Position numbers and translations under genes: made by a program
Shown here: piece by piece, positions 1 to 11,159 of the stretch
Numbering within the stretch: the first letter of the stretch is position 1
How the letters are laid out: the number at the start of each line of letters is the position of its first letter
The notes under the pieces: model-generated
Database searches by the model: none
Seen by the model: only the letters and a program-made list of their open reading frames with translations
What the model was told of the DNA's origin: nothing
Assembly: GCA_947471745.1 (NCBI GenBank)
Contig: CANJKZ010000514.1
Coordinates: 124,001 to 188,000, forward strand
DNA from: Closterium sp. Naga37s-1
Taxonomy: Eukaryota; Streptophyta; Zygnematophyceae; Desmidiales; Closteriaceae
DNA: 64,000 nt
Direction: 5' to 3'

Positions 1-3000
1 CTCGTTCCGAGCGTTGTTCTTCCGCCGGGTCACGTGGCTGCGAATTTCCTGGCCTATTACCAAGCCATCAAGGGCGTGGGAGGGTTGCGAGCATCATCGG
101 TCATCGGCGCTCGCGAATGAAGAGCGCCCGCGGCACTTCCTGCACATGTGCGGGTCCTTCCGCGTTTTGGGGCTGGAAGCGCTCGTTCCGAGCGTTTTTC
201 TTCCGCCGGGTCACGTGGCTGCGCTTGTCTGGGCCTATTACCAAGCCAACAAGGGCGTGGGAGGGTTGCGAGCATCATCGGTCATCGGCGCTCGCGAATG
301 AAGAGCGCCCGCTGCACTTCCTGCACATGTGCGGATCCTTCCGCGTTTTGGGGCTGGAAGCGCTCGTTGGCGTTTTTCTTCTGCCGGGTCATGTGGATGC
401 GCTTGTCTGGGCCTATTACCAAGCCAGCAAGGGCGTGGGAGGGTTGCGAGCATCATCAGTCATTGGCGCTCGCGAATGAAGAGCGCCCGCTGCACTTCCT
501 GCACATGTGCTGATCCTTCCGCGTTTGGGGGCTGGAAGCGCTCGTTCCGGGCGTTTTTCCGCCGGGTCACGTAGCTGCACTTGTCTGGGCCTATTACCAA
601 TCCAACAAGGGCGTGGGAGGGTTGCGAGCATCATCGGTTATCGGCGCTCGCGAATGAAGAGCGCCCGCTGCACTTCCTGCACATGTGCGGATCCTTCCGC
701 GTTTTGGGGTTGGAAGCGCTAGTTCCGGGCGTTTTTCTTCCGCCGAGTCACGTGGCTGCGCTCGTCTGGGCCTATTACCAAGCCAGCAAGGGCGTGGGAC
801 TGTTGCGAGCATCATCGGTCATCGGCGCTCGCGAATGAAGAGCGCCCGCTGCACTTCCTGCACATGTGCGGATCCTTCCGCGTTTTTGGGGCTGGAAGCG
901 CTCGTTCCGAGTGTTTTTCTTCCGCCGGGTCAAGTGGCTGCGCTCGTCTGGGCCTATTACCAAGCCAGCAAGGGCGTGGGAGGGTTGCGAGCATCATCGG
1001 TCATCGGCGCTCGCGAATGAAGAGCGCCCGCTGCACTTCCTGCACATGTGCGGATCCTTCCGCGTTTTGGGGCTGGAAGCGCTCGTTCCGAGCGTTTTTC
1101 TTTCGCCGGGTCACATGGCTGCGCTCGTCTGGGCCTATTACCAAGCCAGCAAGGGCGTGGGAGGGTTGCGAGCATCATCGGTCATCGGCGCTCGCGAATG
1201 AAGAGCGCCCGCTGCACTTCCTGCACATGTGGGTATCCTTCCGCGTTTGGGGGCTGGAAGCGCTCGTTCCGAGCGTTTTTCTTCCGCCGGGTCACGTGGC
1301 TGCGCTCGTCTGGGCCTATTTCCAAGCCAGCAAGGGCGTGGGAGGGTTGCGAGCATCATCGGTCATCGGCGCTCGCGAATGAAGAGCGCCCGCTGCACTT
1401 CCTGCACATGTGGGTATCCTTCCGCGTTTGGGGGCTGGAAGCGCTCGTTCCGAGCGTTTTTCTTCCGCCGGGTCACGTGGCTGCGCTTGTCTGGGCCTAT
1501 TTCCAAGCCAGCAAGGGCGTGGGAGGGTTGCGAGCATCATCGGTCATCGGCGCTCGCGAATGAAGAGCGCCCGCTGCACTTTCTGCACATGTGCGGATCC
1601 TTCCGCGTTTTGGGGCTAGAAGCGCTCGTTCCGAGCGTTTTTCTTCCGCCGGGTCACGTGGCTGCGCTTGTCTGGGCCTATTTCCAAGCCAGCAAGGGCG
1701 TGGGAGGGTTGCGAGCATCATCGGTCATCGGCGCTCGCGAATGAAGAGCGCCCGCTGCATTTCCTGCACATGTGCGGATCCTTCCGCGTTTTGGGGCTGG
1801 AAGCGCTTGTTCCGAGCGTTTTTCTTCCGCCGGGTCACGTGGCTGCGCTTGTCTGGGCCTATTACCAAGCCAGCAAGGGCGTGGGATGGTTGCGAGCATC
1901 ATCGGTCATCGGCGCTCGCGAATGAAGAGCGCCCGCTGCACTTCCTGCACATGTGCGGATCCTTCCGCGTTTGTGGGGCTGGAAGCGCTCGTTCCGGGTG
2001 TTTTTCTTCCGCCGGGTCACGTGGCTGCGCTCGTCTGGGCCTATTACCAAGCTAGCAAGGGCGTGGGAGGGTTGCGAGCATCATCGGTCATCGGCGCTCG
2101 CGAATGAAGAGCGCCCGCTGCACTTCCTGCACATGTGCGGATCCTTCCGCGTTTTGGGGCTGGAAGCGCTCGTTCCGAGCGTTTTTCTTTCGCCGCGTCA
2201 CGTGGCTGCGCTCGTCTGGGCCTATTACCAAGCCAGCAAGGGCGTGGGAGGGTTGCGAGCATCATCGGTCATCGGCGCTCGCGAATGAAGAGCGCCCGCT
2301 GCACTTCCTGCACATGTGGGTATCCTTCCGCGTTTTGGGGCTGGAAGCGCTCGTTCCGAGCGTTTTTCTTCCGCCGGGTCACGTGGCTGCGCTTGTCTGG
2401 GCCTATTTCCAAGCCAGCAAGGTCGTGGGAGGGTTGCGAGCATCATCGGTCATCGGCGCTCGCGAATGAAGAGCGCCCGCTGCATTTCCTGCACATGTGC
2501 GGATCCTTCCGCGTTTTGGGGCTGGAAGCGCTCGTTCCGAGCGTTTTTCTTCCGCCGGGTCACGTGGCTGCGCTTGTCTGGGCCTATTTCCAAGCCAGCA
2601 AGGGCGTGGGAGGGTTGCGAGCATCATCGGTCATCGACGCTCGCGAATGAAGAGCGCCCGCTGCACTTCCTGCACATGTGCGGATCCTTCCGCGTTTTGG
2701 GGCTGGAAGCGCTCGTTACGAGCGTTTTTCTTCCGCCGGGTCTGCGCTTGTCTGGACCTATTACCAAGCCAGCAAGAGCGTGGGAGGGTTGCGAGCATCA
2801 TCGGTCATCGGCGCTCGCGAATGAAGAGCGCCCGCTGCACTTCCTGCACATGTGCGGATCCTTCCGCGTTTTGGGGGTGGAAGCGCTTGTTCCGGGCGTT
2901 TTTCTTCTGACGGGTCACGTGGCTGCGCTTGTCTGTGCCTATTACCAAGCCAGCAAGGGCGTGGGTGGGTTGCAAGCATCATCGGTCATCGGCGCTCGCG

Positions 3001-3526
3001 AATGAAGAGCGCCCGCTGCAATTCCTGCACATGTGCGGATCCTTCCGCGTTTTGGGGCTGGAAGCGCTCGTTCCGAGCGTTTTTCTTCCGCCGGGTCACG
3101 TGGCTGCGCTTGTCTCGGCCTATTACAAAGCCAGCAAGGGCGTGGGAGGGTTGCGCACATCATCGGTCATCGGCGCTCGCGAATGAAGAGCGCCCGCTGC
3201 ACTTCCTGCACATGTGCGGATCCTTCTACGTTTTCGGGCTGGAAGCGCTCGTTCCGAGCGTTTTTGTTCCGCCGCGTCACGTGGCTGCGCTTGTCTGGGC
3301 CTATTACCAAGCCAGCAAGGGCGTGGGAGGGTTGCGTGCATCATCGGTCATTGGCGCTCGCGAATGAAGAGCGCCCGCTGCACTTCCTGCACGTGTGCGG
3401 ATCCTTCCGCGTTTTGGGGCTGGAAGCGCTCGTTCCGAGCGTTTTTCTTCCGCCGGGTCATGTGGCTGTGCTTGTCTGGGCCTATTACCAAGCCAGCAAG
3501 GGCGTGGGAGGGTTGCGAGCATCATC
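1..3526. repeat. Satellite A, 181-bp tandem array
   Basis: About 19.5 head-to-tail units of roughly 181 bp fill this stretch and continue off the left edge. Each unit carries recognisable blocks such as GGGCCTATTACCAAGCCAGC, GCATCATCGGTCATCGGCGC and a TCACGTGG core. Units differ by scattered substitutions and small indels; the unit near 2740 lacks about 9 bases. Several frames are open across many units because the monomer has few stops, so long ORFs here are a by-product of the repeat. Satellites of this size are typical of centromeric or other heterochromatin, which is an inference here. Confidence 0.97.
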
Positions 3527-6045
3527 TTGGTTCGTGCGCACAGATAAGTTCAGCGTCTACGATGACGGCTGTGTCTGCCGTCAAATGGTAACGAAGCGCA
3601 TGGATCCCTATAACCGTAGGGAAAGGCATCGAATGACCTGAATGTTGTTGCATATTGGGGTCGCCCATGCTCAAATACACCTACCAGAGCAATTTCAGCT
3701 TGGTTCGTGCGCACAGAAAAGTTCAGCGCCTGCGATGATGGCTGTGTCTGCGGACAAATGGTAACGAAGCGCATGGATCCCTATAGGCGTAGGGAAAAGC
3801 ATCGAACGACCTGAATGTTTTTGCATATCTTGGTGGCCCAAGTTCAAATACACCTACCATAGCAATTTCAGCTTGGTTCGTGCGCACAGAAAAGTTCGGC
3901 GCCTGCGATGACAGGTGTGTCTGCCGAGAAATGGTAACGAAGCGCATGGATCCCTATAGGCGTAGGGAAAAGCATCAAACGACCTGAATGTTGTTGCATA
4001 TTCTGGTGGCCCATGTTCAAATACACCTACCAAAGCAATTTCAGCTTGGTTCGTGCGCATGGAAAAGTTCGGCGCCTGCGATGACGGCGGTGTCTGCCGA
4101 GAAATGGTAACGAAGCGAATGGATCCCTATAGGCGTAGGGAAAAGCATCGAACAACCTGAATATTGTTGCATATTTTGGTGGCCCATGTTCAAATACACC
4201 TACCAGGGCAATTTCAGCTTGGTTCGTGCGCACGGAAAAGTTCGGCGCCTGCGATGAAGGCGGTGTCTGCCGAGAATTGGTAACGAAGCGCATGGATCCC
4301 TATAGGCGTAGGGAAAAGCATCGAACGACCTGAATGTTGTTGCATATTCGGGTGGCCCATGCTCAAATACACCTACCAGAGCAATTTCAGCTTGGTTCGT
4401 GCGCACGGAAATGTTCGGCGCCTGCGATGACGGCCGTGTCTGCCGACAAATGGTAACAAAGCGCATGGATCCCTATAGGCATAGGGAAAAGCATCGAACA
4501 ACCTGAATATTGTTGCATATTTTGGTGGCCCATGTTCAAATACACCTACCAGGGCAATTTCAGCTTGGTTCGTGCGCACGGAAAAGTTCGGCGCCTGCGA
4601 TGAAGGCGGTGTCTGCCGAGAATTGGTAACGAAGCGCATGGATCCCTATAGGCGTAGGGAAAAGCATTGAACGACCTGAATGTTGTTGCATATTCGGGTG
4701 GCCCATGCTCAAATACACCTACCAGAGCAATTTCAGCTTGGTTCGTGCGCACGGAAATGTTCGGCGCCTGCGATGACGGCCGTGTCTGCCGACAAATGGT
4801 AACAAAGCGCATGGATCCCTATAGGCATAGGGAAAAGCATCGAACGACCTGAATGTTGTTGCATATTCGGGTGGCCCATGCTCAAATACACCTACCAGAG
4901 CAATTTCAGCTTGGTTCGTGCGCACGAAAAAGTTCGGCGCCTGCGATGACGGCCGTGTCTGCCGACAAATGGTAACGAATCGCATGGATCCCTATAGCCG
5001 TAGGGGAAAGCATCGAACGACCTGAATGTTGTTGCATATTTTGGTGGCCCATGCTCAAATACACCTACCAGAGCAATTTCAGCTTGGTTCGTGAGCACGG
5101 AAAAGTTCGGCGCCTGCGATGACGGCCGTGTCTGCCGACAAATGGAAACGAAGCGCATGGATCCCTATAACCGTAGGGAAAAGCATCGAACGACTTGAAT
5201 GTTGTTGCATATTCGGGTGGCCCATGCTCAAATACACCTACCAGAGCAATTTCGGCTTGGTTCGTGCGCACGGAAAAGTTCGGCGCCTGCGATGACGGCC
5301 GTGTCTGCCGACAAATGGAAACGAAGCGCATGGATCCCTATAACCGTAGGGAAAAGCATCGAACGACTTGAATGTTGTTGCATATTCGGGTGGCCCATGC
5401 TCAAATACACCTACCAGAGCAATTTCGGCTTGGTTCGTGCGCACGGAAAAGTTCGGCGCCTGCGATGACGGCCGTGTCTGCCGACGAATGGTAACGAAGC
5501 GCATGGATCGCTATAGGCGTACGGAAAAGCATCGAACGACTTGAATGTTGTTGCATATTCGGGTGGCCCATGCTCAAATACACCTACCAGCGCAATTTCA
5601 GCATGGTTCGTGCGCACGGAAAAGTTCGGCGCCTGCGATGACGGCGGTGTCTGCCGACGAATGGTAACGAAGCACATGGATCCCTATAGGCGTACGGAAA
5701 AGCACCGAACGACCTGAACGTTGTTGCATATTCTGGTGGCCCATGTTCAAATACACCTACCAAAGCAATTTCAGCTTGGTTCGTGCGCACAGAAACGTTC
5801 GGCGCCTCCGATGATGGCTGTGTTTGCCGACAAATGGTAACGAAGCGCATGGATTTCTATATGCGTAGGCAAAAGCATCGAACGACCTGAATGTTGTTGC
5901 ATATTTGGGTGGCCCATGATCAAATACACCTACCAGAGCAATTTCAGCTTGGTTCGTGCGCACATAAAAGTTCGGCGCCTGCGATGACGGCAGTGTCTGC
6001 CGACAAATGGCAACGACCTGAAAAGCATCGAACGACCTGAATGTT
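3527..6045 (+). repeat. Satellite B, 173-bp tandem array, forward
   Basis: About 14.6 units of 173 bp start directly at the last base of satellite A, with no spacer. Recognisable blocks are TTGGTTCGTGCGCAC, AAGCGCATGGATCCCTATA and CGAACGACCTGAATGTTGTT. Between about 4027 and 4812 alternate units match each other better than their neighbours (TTTTGGTGG versus TTCGGGTGG, AGAATTGG versus ACAAATGG), so there is a local 346-bp dimeric higher-order repeat. The 88-residue frames on the minus strand repeat with the monomer and are not genes. Confidence 0.96.
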
Positions 6046-6434
6046 TGATGTTTTTCCCTACCCCTATAGGGATCCATGCACTTCGCTACCATTTGTCGGC
6101 AGACACAGCCGTCATCGCAGGCGCCGAATTTTTTCTGTGCTTCACGAACCAAGCTGAAATTGATTTGGTAGGTGTATTTGAACATGGACCACCCCAATAT
6201 GCAACAACATTCAGGTCGTTCGATGATTTTCTCTATGCCTATAGGGATCCATGCGCTTCGTTACCATTTGTCGGCCGACACAGCCATCATCGCAAGCGCC
6301 GAACTTTTCTGTGCGCACGAACCAAGCTGAAATTGCTATGGTAGGTGTATTTGAGCATGGGCCACCCGAATATGCAACAACATTCAGGTCGTTCGATGCT
6401 TTTCCCTAAGCCTATAGGGATCCATGCGCCTTCG
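6046..6434 (-). repeat. Satellite B, inverted terminal units
   Basis: At about 6045 the 173-bp monomer flips orientation. The sequence TTTTTCCCTACCCCTATAGG is the reverse complement of the forward block around CCTATAGGCGTAGGG. About 2.2 inverted units follow and stop within the GGATCCATGCGCCTTCG block. The array therefore ends in a head-to-head inversion next to the SET-domain gene. Confidence 0.93.
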
Positions 6435-6490
6435 TCCCCCAGCTGGGACTGCAGCTCCAGTCCCCAAGCTGGGACTGCAGCTCCAGTCCC
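6435..6490. repeat. Two tandem hairpin-forming 26-bp units
   Basis: Two copies of a short unit are each able to fold: GGGACTG and CAGTCCC form a seven-base stem around the loop CAGCTC. They lie exactly between the end of satellite B and the first SET-domain exon copy. Confidence 0.8.
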
Positions 6491-6562
6491 CCCAGAATAT
6501 CGACCTACCAGCTATCCCGCCCTCTTTGCCTCATCTCTCTCCTCTCCCTTCCCTTGCGACAG

Positions 6563-6918
6563 CTGTCAGGCGATGACTTCCTCTTCACCACCTACCAGGC
6601 CATCGAGAAAGGCGAGCCGCTGAGGCATCGTCCCAACCCTTCCTCGCCCTCTCCTCCTGCCCCCTCCCCCGCGGCCCGCCCCATTACCCCCCTTTTCCCT
6701 CCTCGCCAGCTGTCAGGGGACCACTTCCTCTTCACGACCTACCAGGCCATCGAGAAAGGCGAGCCGCTGAGGCATCTTCCCAGCCCTTCCTCGCCCTCTC
6801 CTCCTGCCTCCTCCCCCGCGGCCCGCCCCATTACCCCCCTTTTCCCTCCTCGCCAGCTGTCAGGGGACCACTTCCTCTTCACGACCTACCAGGCCATAGA
6901 GAAAGGCGAGCCCCTGAG
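6563..6918 (+). repeat. Triplicated 3' splice site plus exon head (147-bp unit), SET-domain gene
   Basis: The block from the intron end to the first ~60 bases of the exon is present three times, with exon-head starts at 6563, 6710 and 6857. Each has a CAG acceptor after a CT-rich tract and encodes LSGD(D/H)FLFTTYQAIEKGEPL. Only the third copy runs on into the rest of the exon. The first two break at CTGAG and continue into intron-like sequence. Confidence 0.9.
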
Positions 6919-9847
6919 CATATCGTACGTTGCCAAGCCCACCATTGACATGGTGTCCGAGTATGGCTTTGTGCCTTCATACAACCCCTTCGACACCGTG
7001 CTGCTCTTCCCCAGGTGAGATGTTCCATTGCAGTATTGCATGCTTGCGTTGCACTTGCGCTGCACTCTCTACCACTCTTACCTTGAGCATATCGTATGGA
7101 GCCAAGCCCACCAAGGACATGGTGTCGGAGTATGGCTTCGTGCCATCGTACAACCCCTTCGACACTGTCGTGCTCTTCCCCAGGTGAGATAGTGCCCTGC
7201 ATCGCACTCTCTACCACTCTCTACGACTCATCAGTGAGCATCTAGTAGACCCAAGCCCACCACAGACATGGTGGCGGAGTATGGCTTCGTGCCATCGTAC
7301 AACCCCTTTGATACTGTCATCCTCTTTCCCAGGTGAGTGCCGCATCGTGTGCTTGCATTCCACTTGCGTTGCACTCTTTACCACTCCCCGCTGAGCATAT
7401 CGTATGGAGCCAAGCTCACCATGGACATGGTGTCGGAGTATGGCCTCGTGCCATCATACAACCCCTTCGACACTGTCGTCCTCTTCCCCAGGTGAGTGGT
7501 TGATTGCGTGCTTCATTGCCTTATCTACGCACCGACATGGTGAGTATGGCTTTGTGCCCGCATACAACCCCTTCAAATCAATGCTGCTCTACTCTTCCCC
7601 AGGTACTCTGCAGCACTCTTTCGTTGTGCTCCTGAGTGTTGAAGTGACAAAGCAATCCCTCCCAGTGACCCACTTTTGCTCTTTGATTCAGCCTTCTCTC
7701 TTTCTTCTTTCTCCAACCCTCCGTTCTTTATCTCCGGTTCTGCTCGTCTGGTGGAGTATACAGTACAGCAGACGCATCCCACTCAACTGCACCCCACCTA
7801 GTCACACCCTGCTAATGCAACACTGAGGGGGGCCCTGAGGGTTGCGGCTTCGGTGAGGGAGGTGGTGGTGAGGATGAGAGAGGAGAGGCAGACGGGGGTG
7901 CAGGGATAGGGGTGGCCGGGGGAGGAGGAAGGAGAGGGGCAGGAGACGCAGGGGGAGGAGGGGCAAGGTGGGGACGGGCAGGGGGAGGAGGTGCAGGTGG
8001 GGAAGGGGCAGGGGGAGGAAGGGCAAAGGGATGGCACGAGTGGGGATGGCAGCAGGGGTGGGGAGTGGTGGGAGGGGATGGAGAGCGAGGAGGAGGAGTT
8101 TGAGAGCGCAAAGAGGCAGCTGGTGGTGTGGGCGGGCGGGCATGCGAGCCCTGAGTTGCTGGCCATGGCTGCTGCTGTGTGGCACTGGATTGACACAGGA
8201 CGAGGTAAGAACAGGGAGGGGTGAGAGTGCGGCGAGGTTAGGGAGTTGGAGGGGTTGTGAGTGGTGGAGTGCGGTGATATGGTTAGAGATTGGGCGGGCG
8301 GGCATGCGAGTCCTGAGGTGCTGGCCATGACTGCTGCTGTGTGGCACTGGTCGACCACAGGACGAGGTGAGAGCGTTTGGGGGGTTGAGTGTGGTGGAGT
8401 GTGGTAAAGTGGTAGGAGAATTGGTGGGTGGGCGTGTGCACATATGAGATGCTGGCCATGGCCGCTGCTGTGTGGCACTGGATGACCACATGGCGAGGTG
8501 AGAGTTGATTTGGAGGGGTTGAGTGTGGTGGAGTGTGGTAGAATGGTAGGAGAATGGGGGAAGGGGGCGTGCGAGTCCTGAGTTGATGATTCTTTTTTCC
8601 CATCCCTCGCCCTTGTCCCCTCCTCTGCCCTCTCCCCTACCTCCCTCTGTCCCCATCCACGCCTTTGCCCCCTCCTCCGCCCTCTCCTCGACCCCCTACC
8701 ATGCGTACTCTTCTCCAGAGTTGGATTTGAAGCAACTCGCCAGGGCAGCCACACACCTGAGTGCCCCCATCTTGCGCACAGAGAATCCACAGCCTTCTCA
8801 GCTGCACTCTCCCCATTACCCTTTCTCCCTGCGCACTATTCTCCATAGTTGAATGCGGAGCAGCTCGCCAGGGCAGCCGCGCACCTGAGTGCACCCATCA
8901 TGGACAACGGGAGATCTCAGCCCTCTCAGCTGCTCCCTCCCTCGCTTCGTCTCCCCTGCTTCCTCTCCCCCCTCTTCCCATGCTCATTTTTTCTCAGAGT
9001 TGGATGCGGAGCAGCTCGCGAGGCAGCCATGCACCTGAGTGCACCCATCTTGGACAACGGGAAACCTTTTACTGATGATGATTATGGGGCTGCTGATGGT
9101 GCCACTGCTGGTGCTGCTGATGGTGATGGTGGTGATAATAACGGGGGCCCAGCTCCTGGTGCTGCTGCCTCTGCTGCTGATGATGATGATGGTGATAGTG
9201 ATGGTGGTGATAATGGAGAGAATGTGGGAGCAGCAGCAGAAGAGTTTAGGGCTGATTCCCATGGTACAGAGGGACAAGAAGCTGGAGCCAGCACAGCAGA
9301 CGAACCTCATGACATGGAAGCACAGGCTGCTGACACGTGGCAGCAGCTGGCCCAGTCCACGTCAGCAGACATCCTATCCTCCCTGTCATCAGCAGCGTGC
9401 GCGATACAGCAGCGGGTGAGGGCCCTCTTGGCCGTGGGGCTGACTGGTGAGGAGAAGGGGCAGGTAGCGAGAGAGGCGTCTGAAGCGGAGTCAGGGGGAT
9501 GGTCGTTCTCATCGGATTATTATGAGGATGAGGATAGGCTGAGGGAGCTGGTGGCGTGTCGAGGGGGCAGGTACAGGAGTGCGAGTGAGATCTTGGCAGG
9601 GACTGACGGGGAAACGAGTGGCGAGGAGGAGCAGGGAGGTAGGGAGGGAGAAGTGGAAGAGGGAGAGCAAACAAGTGGCCTGGCGGGTGGTTCGGCGAGC
9701 AAGCCGGTGTGCTCGCCTGGTGTGATGCGGTGGGTGCACGAGAGGGAGACAGTGCTGCAGTTTCAGATGGTGAAGAAGTCGATTCTGAGTGAGGAAGATG
9801 TGGCCATGGGTGAGTGGTGCCGCAGCATGGGGCGTGCTACGAGCTAA
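6857..9847 (+). CDS. SET-domain protein methyltransferase, RuBisCO LSMT/SETD3-like, 3' part
   Basis: The complete exon at 6857-7014 encodes an end-of-SET signature: a KGEPLSISY segment followed by SEYGF and NPFDTV. This matches the GE.L.ISYG...YGF block of SET enzymes of the LSMT/SETD3 class, which methylate protein lysine or histidine. Later pieces fit the helical substrate-binding domain of that class: SPELLAMAAAVWHW (about 8145-8190), AEQLARAAAHLSAP (about 8850-8900) and, in a long last exon, HERETVLQFQMVKKSIL, with a stop at 9845-9847. The last exon also has a long acidic Asp/Gly/Ala-rich stretch (about 9070-9230) that I read as an unstructured insertion. The N-terminal SET half is absent; satellite B starts about 130 bp upstream of the first exon copy. 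One copy of the 9000-region exon has a one-base loss that breaks the frame. It may be a pseudogene, or its 5' part may lie beyond a satellite-filled intron. Exon joining between 7014 and 9000 is uncertain. Confidence 0.5.
6918..7601 (+). repeat. Repeated exon tail plus 5' splice site, SET-domain gene
   Basis: The exon tail encoding EYGFVPSYNPFDTV, ending in CCCCAG followed by GTGAG, occurs in the intact exon (to 7014) and again ending near 7184, 7332 and 7491. A fifth, damaged piece lies at about 7540-7600. The third copy has an in-frame TAG within the ISYG block. The others mostly differ at silent positions in the NPFDTV part. Spacing is about 150-170 bp. Confidence 0.88.
7800..8110 (+). other. 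Purine-strand G-rich low-complexity tract
   Basis: This stretch is dominated by GGGGGAGG and GGGGCAGG runs, with many closely spaced G-tracts that could form G-quadruplexes. Proline-rich frames on the opposite strand come from the composition alone. It lies between two repeated-exon clusters of the SET-domain gene and is most simply an intron. Confidence 0.6.
8110..8585 (+). repeat. Three and a half copies of an exon with its 5' splice site, SET-domain gene
   Basis: The block encoding GGHASPELLAMAAAVWHW and its donor (GACGAG followed by GTAAG or GTGAG) ends at 8204. It recurs ending at 8366 and about 8497, with a short remnant at 8566-8585. Only the first copy has an open frame upstream (FESAKRQL). 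Confidence 0.82.
8717..9060 (+). repeat. Three copies of an exon head with its 3' splice site, SET-domain gene
   Basis: The segment encoding (D/N)AEQLARAAAHLSAPI, preceded by a CT-rich tract and AG, starts near 8719, 8850 and 8998. The third copy runs into the long last exon but has lost one base in the GCGAGGCAGCC stretch relative to GCCAGGGCAGCC in the second copy. Confidence 0.85.
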
Positions 9848-11159
9848 TGACTGGCTACTGTAGGATGGGTTGGGGTGGGATGGAGTAAGATGGGGTAGGT
9901 AGGATAATCTTTTGCTGGATAGAGGGATGCAGTGGGTGCATGAGAGGAGGGTTGCAGTTTTTGCATGGATCTGTTGTGAGAAGTATCAACAAGATTGATA
10001 TGTTGACTTGTGGGTAACTTAGAGATAGTAATGCAAGACTTATACAAAGCTGCGTAGTTATTTAACCTCACGCGAAGCCCAATAATAACATGGAAAATTT
10101 AGCTTGGCGGAAGTTTTACCTCTACTGAAACAGTTCTCAACTATCAAATCATTTTTCATCAGCACTTCTGCTAGGTTATATTTGCTGTATCTCAGCAAAT
10201 GATATAATATTGTACCAGCTTCACATTTTTCAGTGTATATTTCGAAATTGTCGTCACTCGCAAGCTCCTGTCAGTCAGAAGATAACAATTCCTTTGGCGA
10301 ATCAGCGACGAGAAGGTTTTTTGCCAGGAATTGTTGCTTGCCCATTTGATGACTTTCGCCATCCACAGACCAGTTTCAGGGAGGGTGGAGGGCAGGGCTG
10401 TCGTTTCGTTTTGGGGCCCCCGGACTAATCAGGGGGCCCGGCATGTACGACCCTGTATTTAGCAGGGTAGGGGCGGATCTCGGCCATTTAGGCTTCAGGG
10501 CTGAAAAAAGACCTCCCTGTAAATCAGGTTTGGCGCGAAAATTCTGCAGCCTCATTTCTACCACAAAGGAACAGCTGCACACTGCAAGTATTACAAAAAG
10601 CTGAGACTACATAAAAAAAAACTAGTATGCGTCATTCACTACGCACGCTTAACAGACTTCCTCCCCTTCCAACTCTTAGCAGGGATCTGTGATGTGTTTT
10701 GCTGCTGCTATGCCGATTCATGCCTGCTGGTGCACTCCACGACGGGGATCTGAGATGTGTTTTGCTGCTGCTTTGCTGATTCATGCTGCTGCCTGTGTCA
10801 TGGGATGGGAGCGAGGTTGTGATTGGCGCAAGTACCAGTTGTATGTTGAGTTGATCTGTGGCCCAGCCACGCAACTCCAGATTTGCCAGGTTTTAATGCA
10901 ATCAAGATAGAAACGGGGGGAGGGGGAGTGGAGGAGTTTGTGGGGGGGGGGGGGGAAGGGGTGGGAGGTGGGGTTCGAAAGATTTTGTTCCAGGGCTCGC
11001 CCAAAATCTACCCTTATACTCCAGGCCTAAGCCCGAAATCAGCCCTGTAAGGAATCAGGGCCAGACAATGTTCAACCCATCAATTTCAGGTTTCAAGGGC
11101 AACCCAGCCCTGGAATTCAAGGTCCAGCAGGGCAAACGCCCTGCAAGCGACAGGCCTGG
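9848..11159. other. Gene-free spacer after the SET-domain gene
   Basis: I see no gene here. 9990-10260 is unusually AT-rich for the window. At 10682-10790 a roughly 45-bp block (GGGATCTG(A/T)GATGTGTTTTG...) is repeated once at a 62-bp offset. At about 10939-10953 there is a G homopolymer of 14 or so bases. Several GGGCCC-type palindromes lie at 10415-10440. Confidence 0.6.

Noticed and set aside
14-6344. Many 70-230-residue ORFs on both strands
   Set aside because: They recur with the 181-bp and 173-bp satellite period, overlap one another in several frames and encode the same shuffled peptides. They are properties of the monomers.
7798-8790. 330-residue proline/serine-rich ORF on the minus strand
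   Set aside because: It lies opposite the repeated exons of the SET-domain gene and comes from the G-rich + strand composition.
10301-10420. Possible tRNA or other small RNA gene
   Set aside because: No box A/B spacing or cloverleaf could be made out by eye here or elsewhere in the window.
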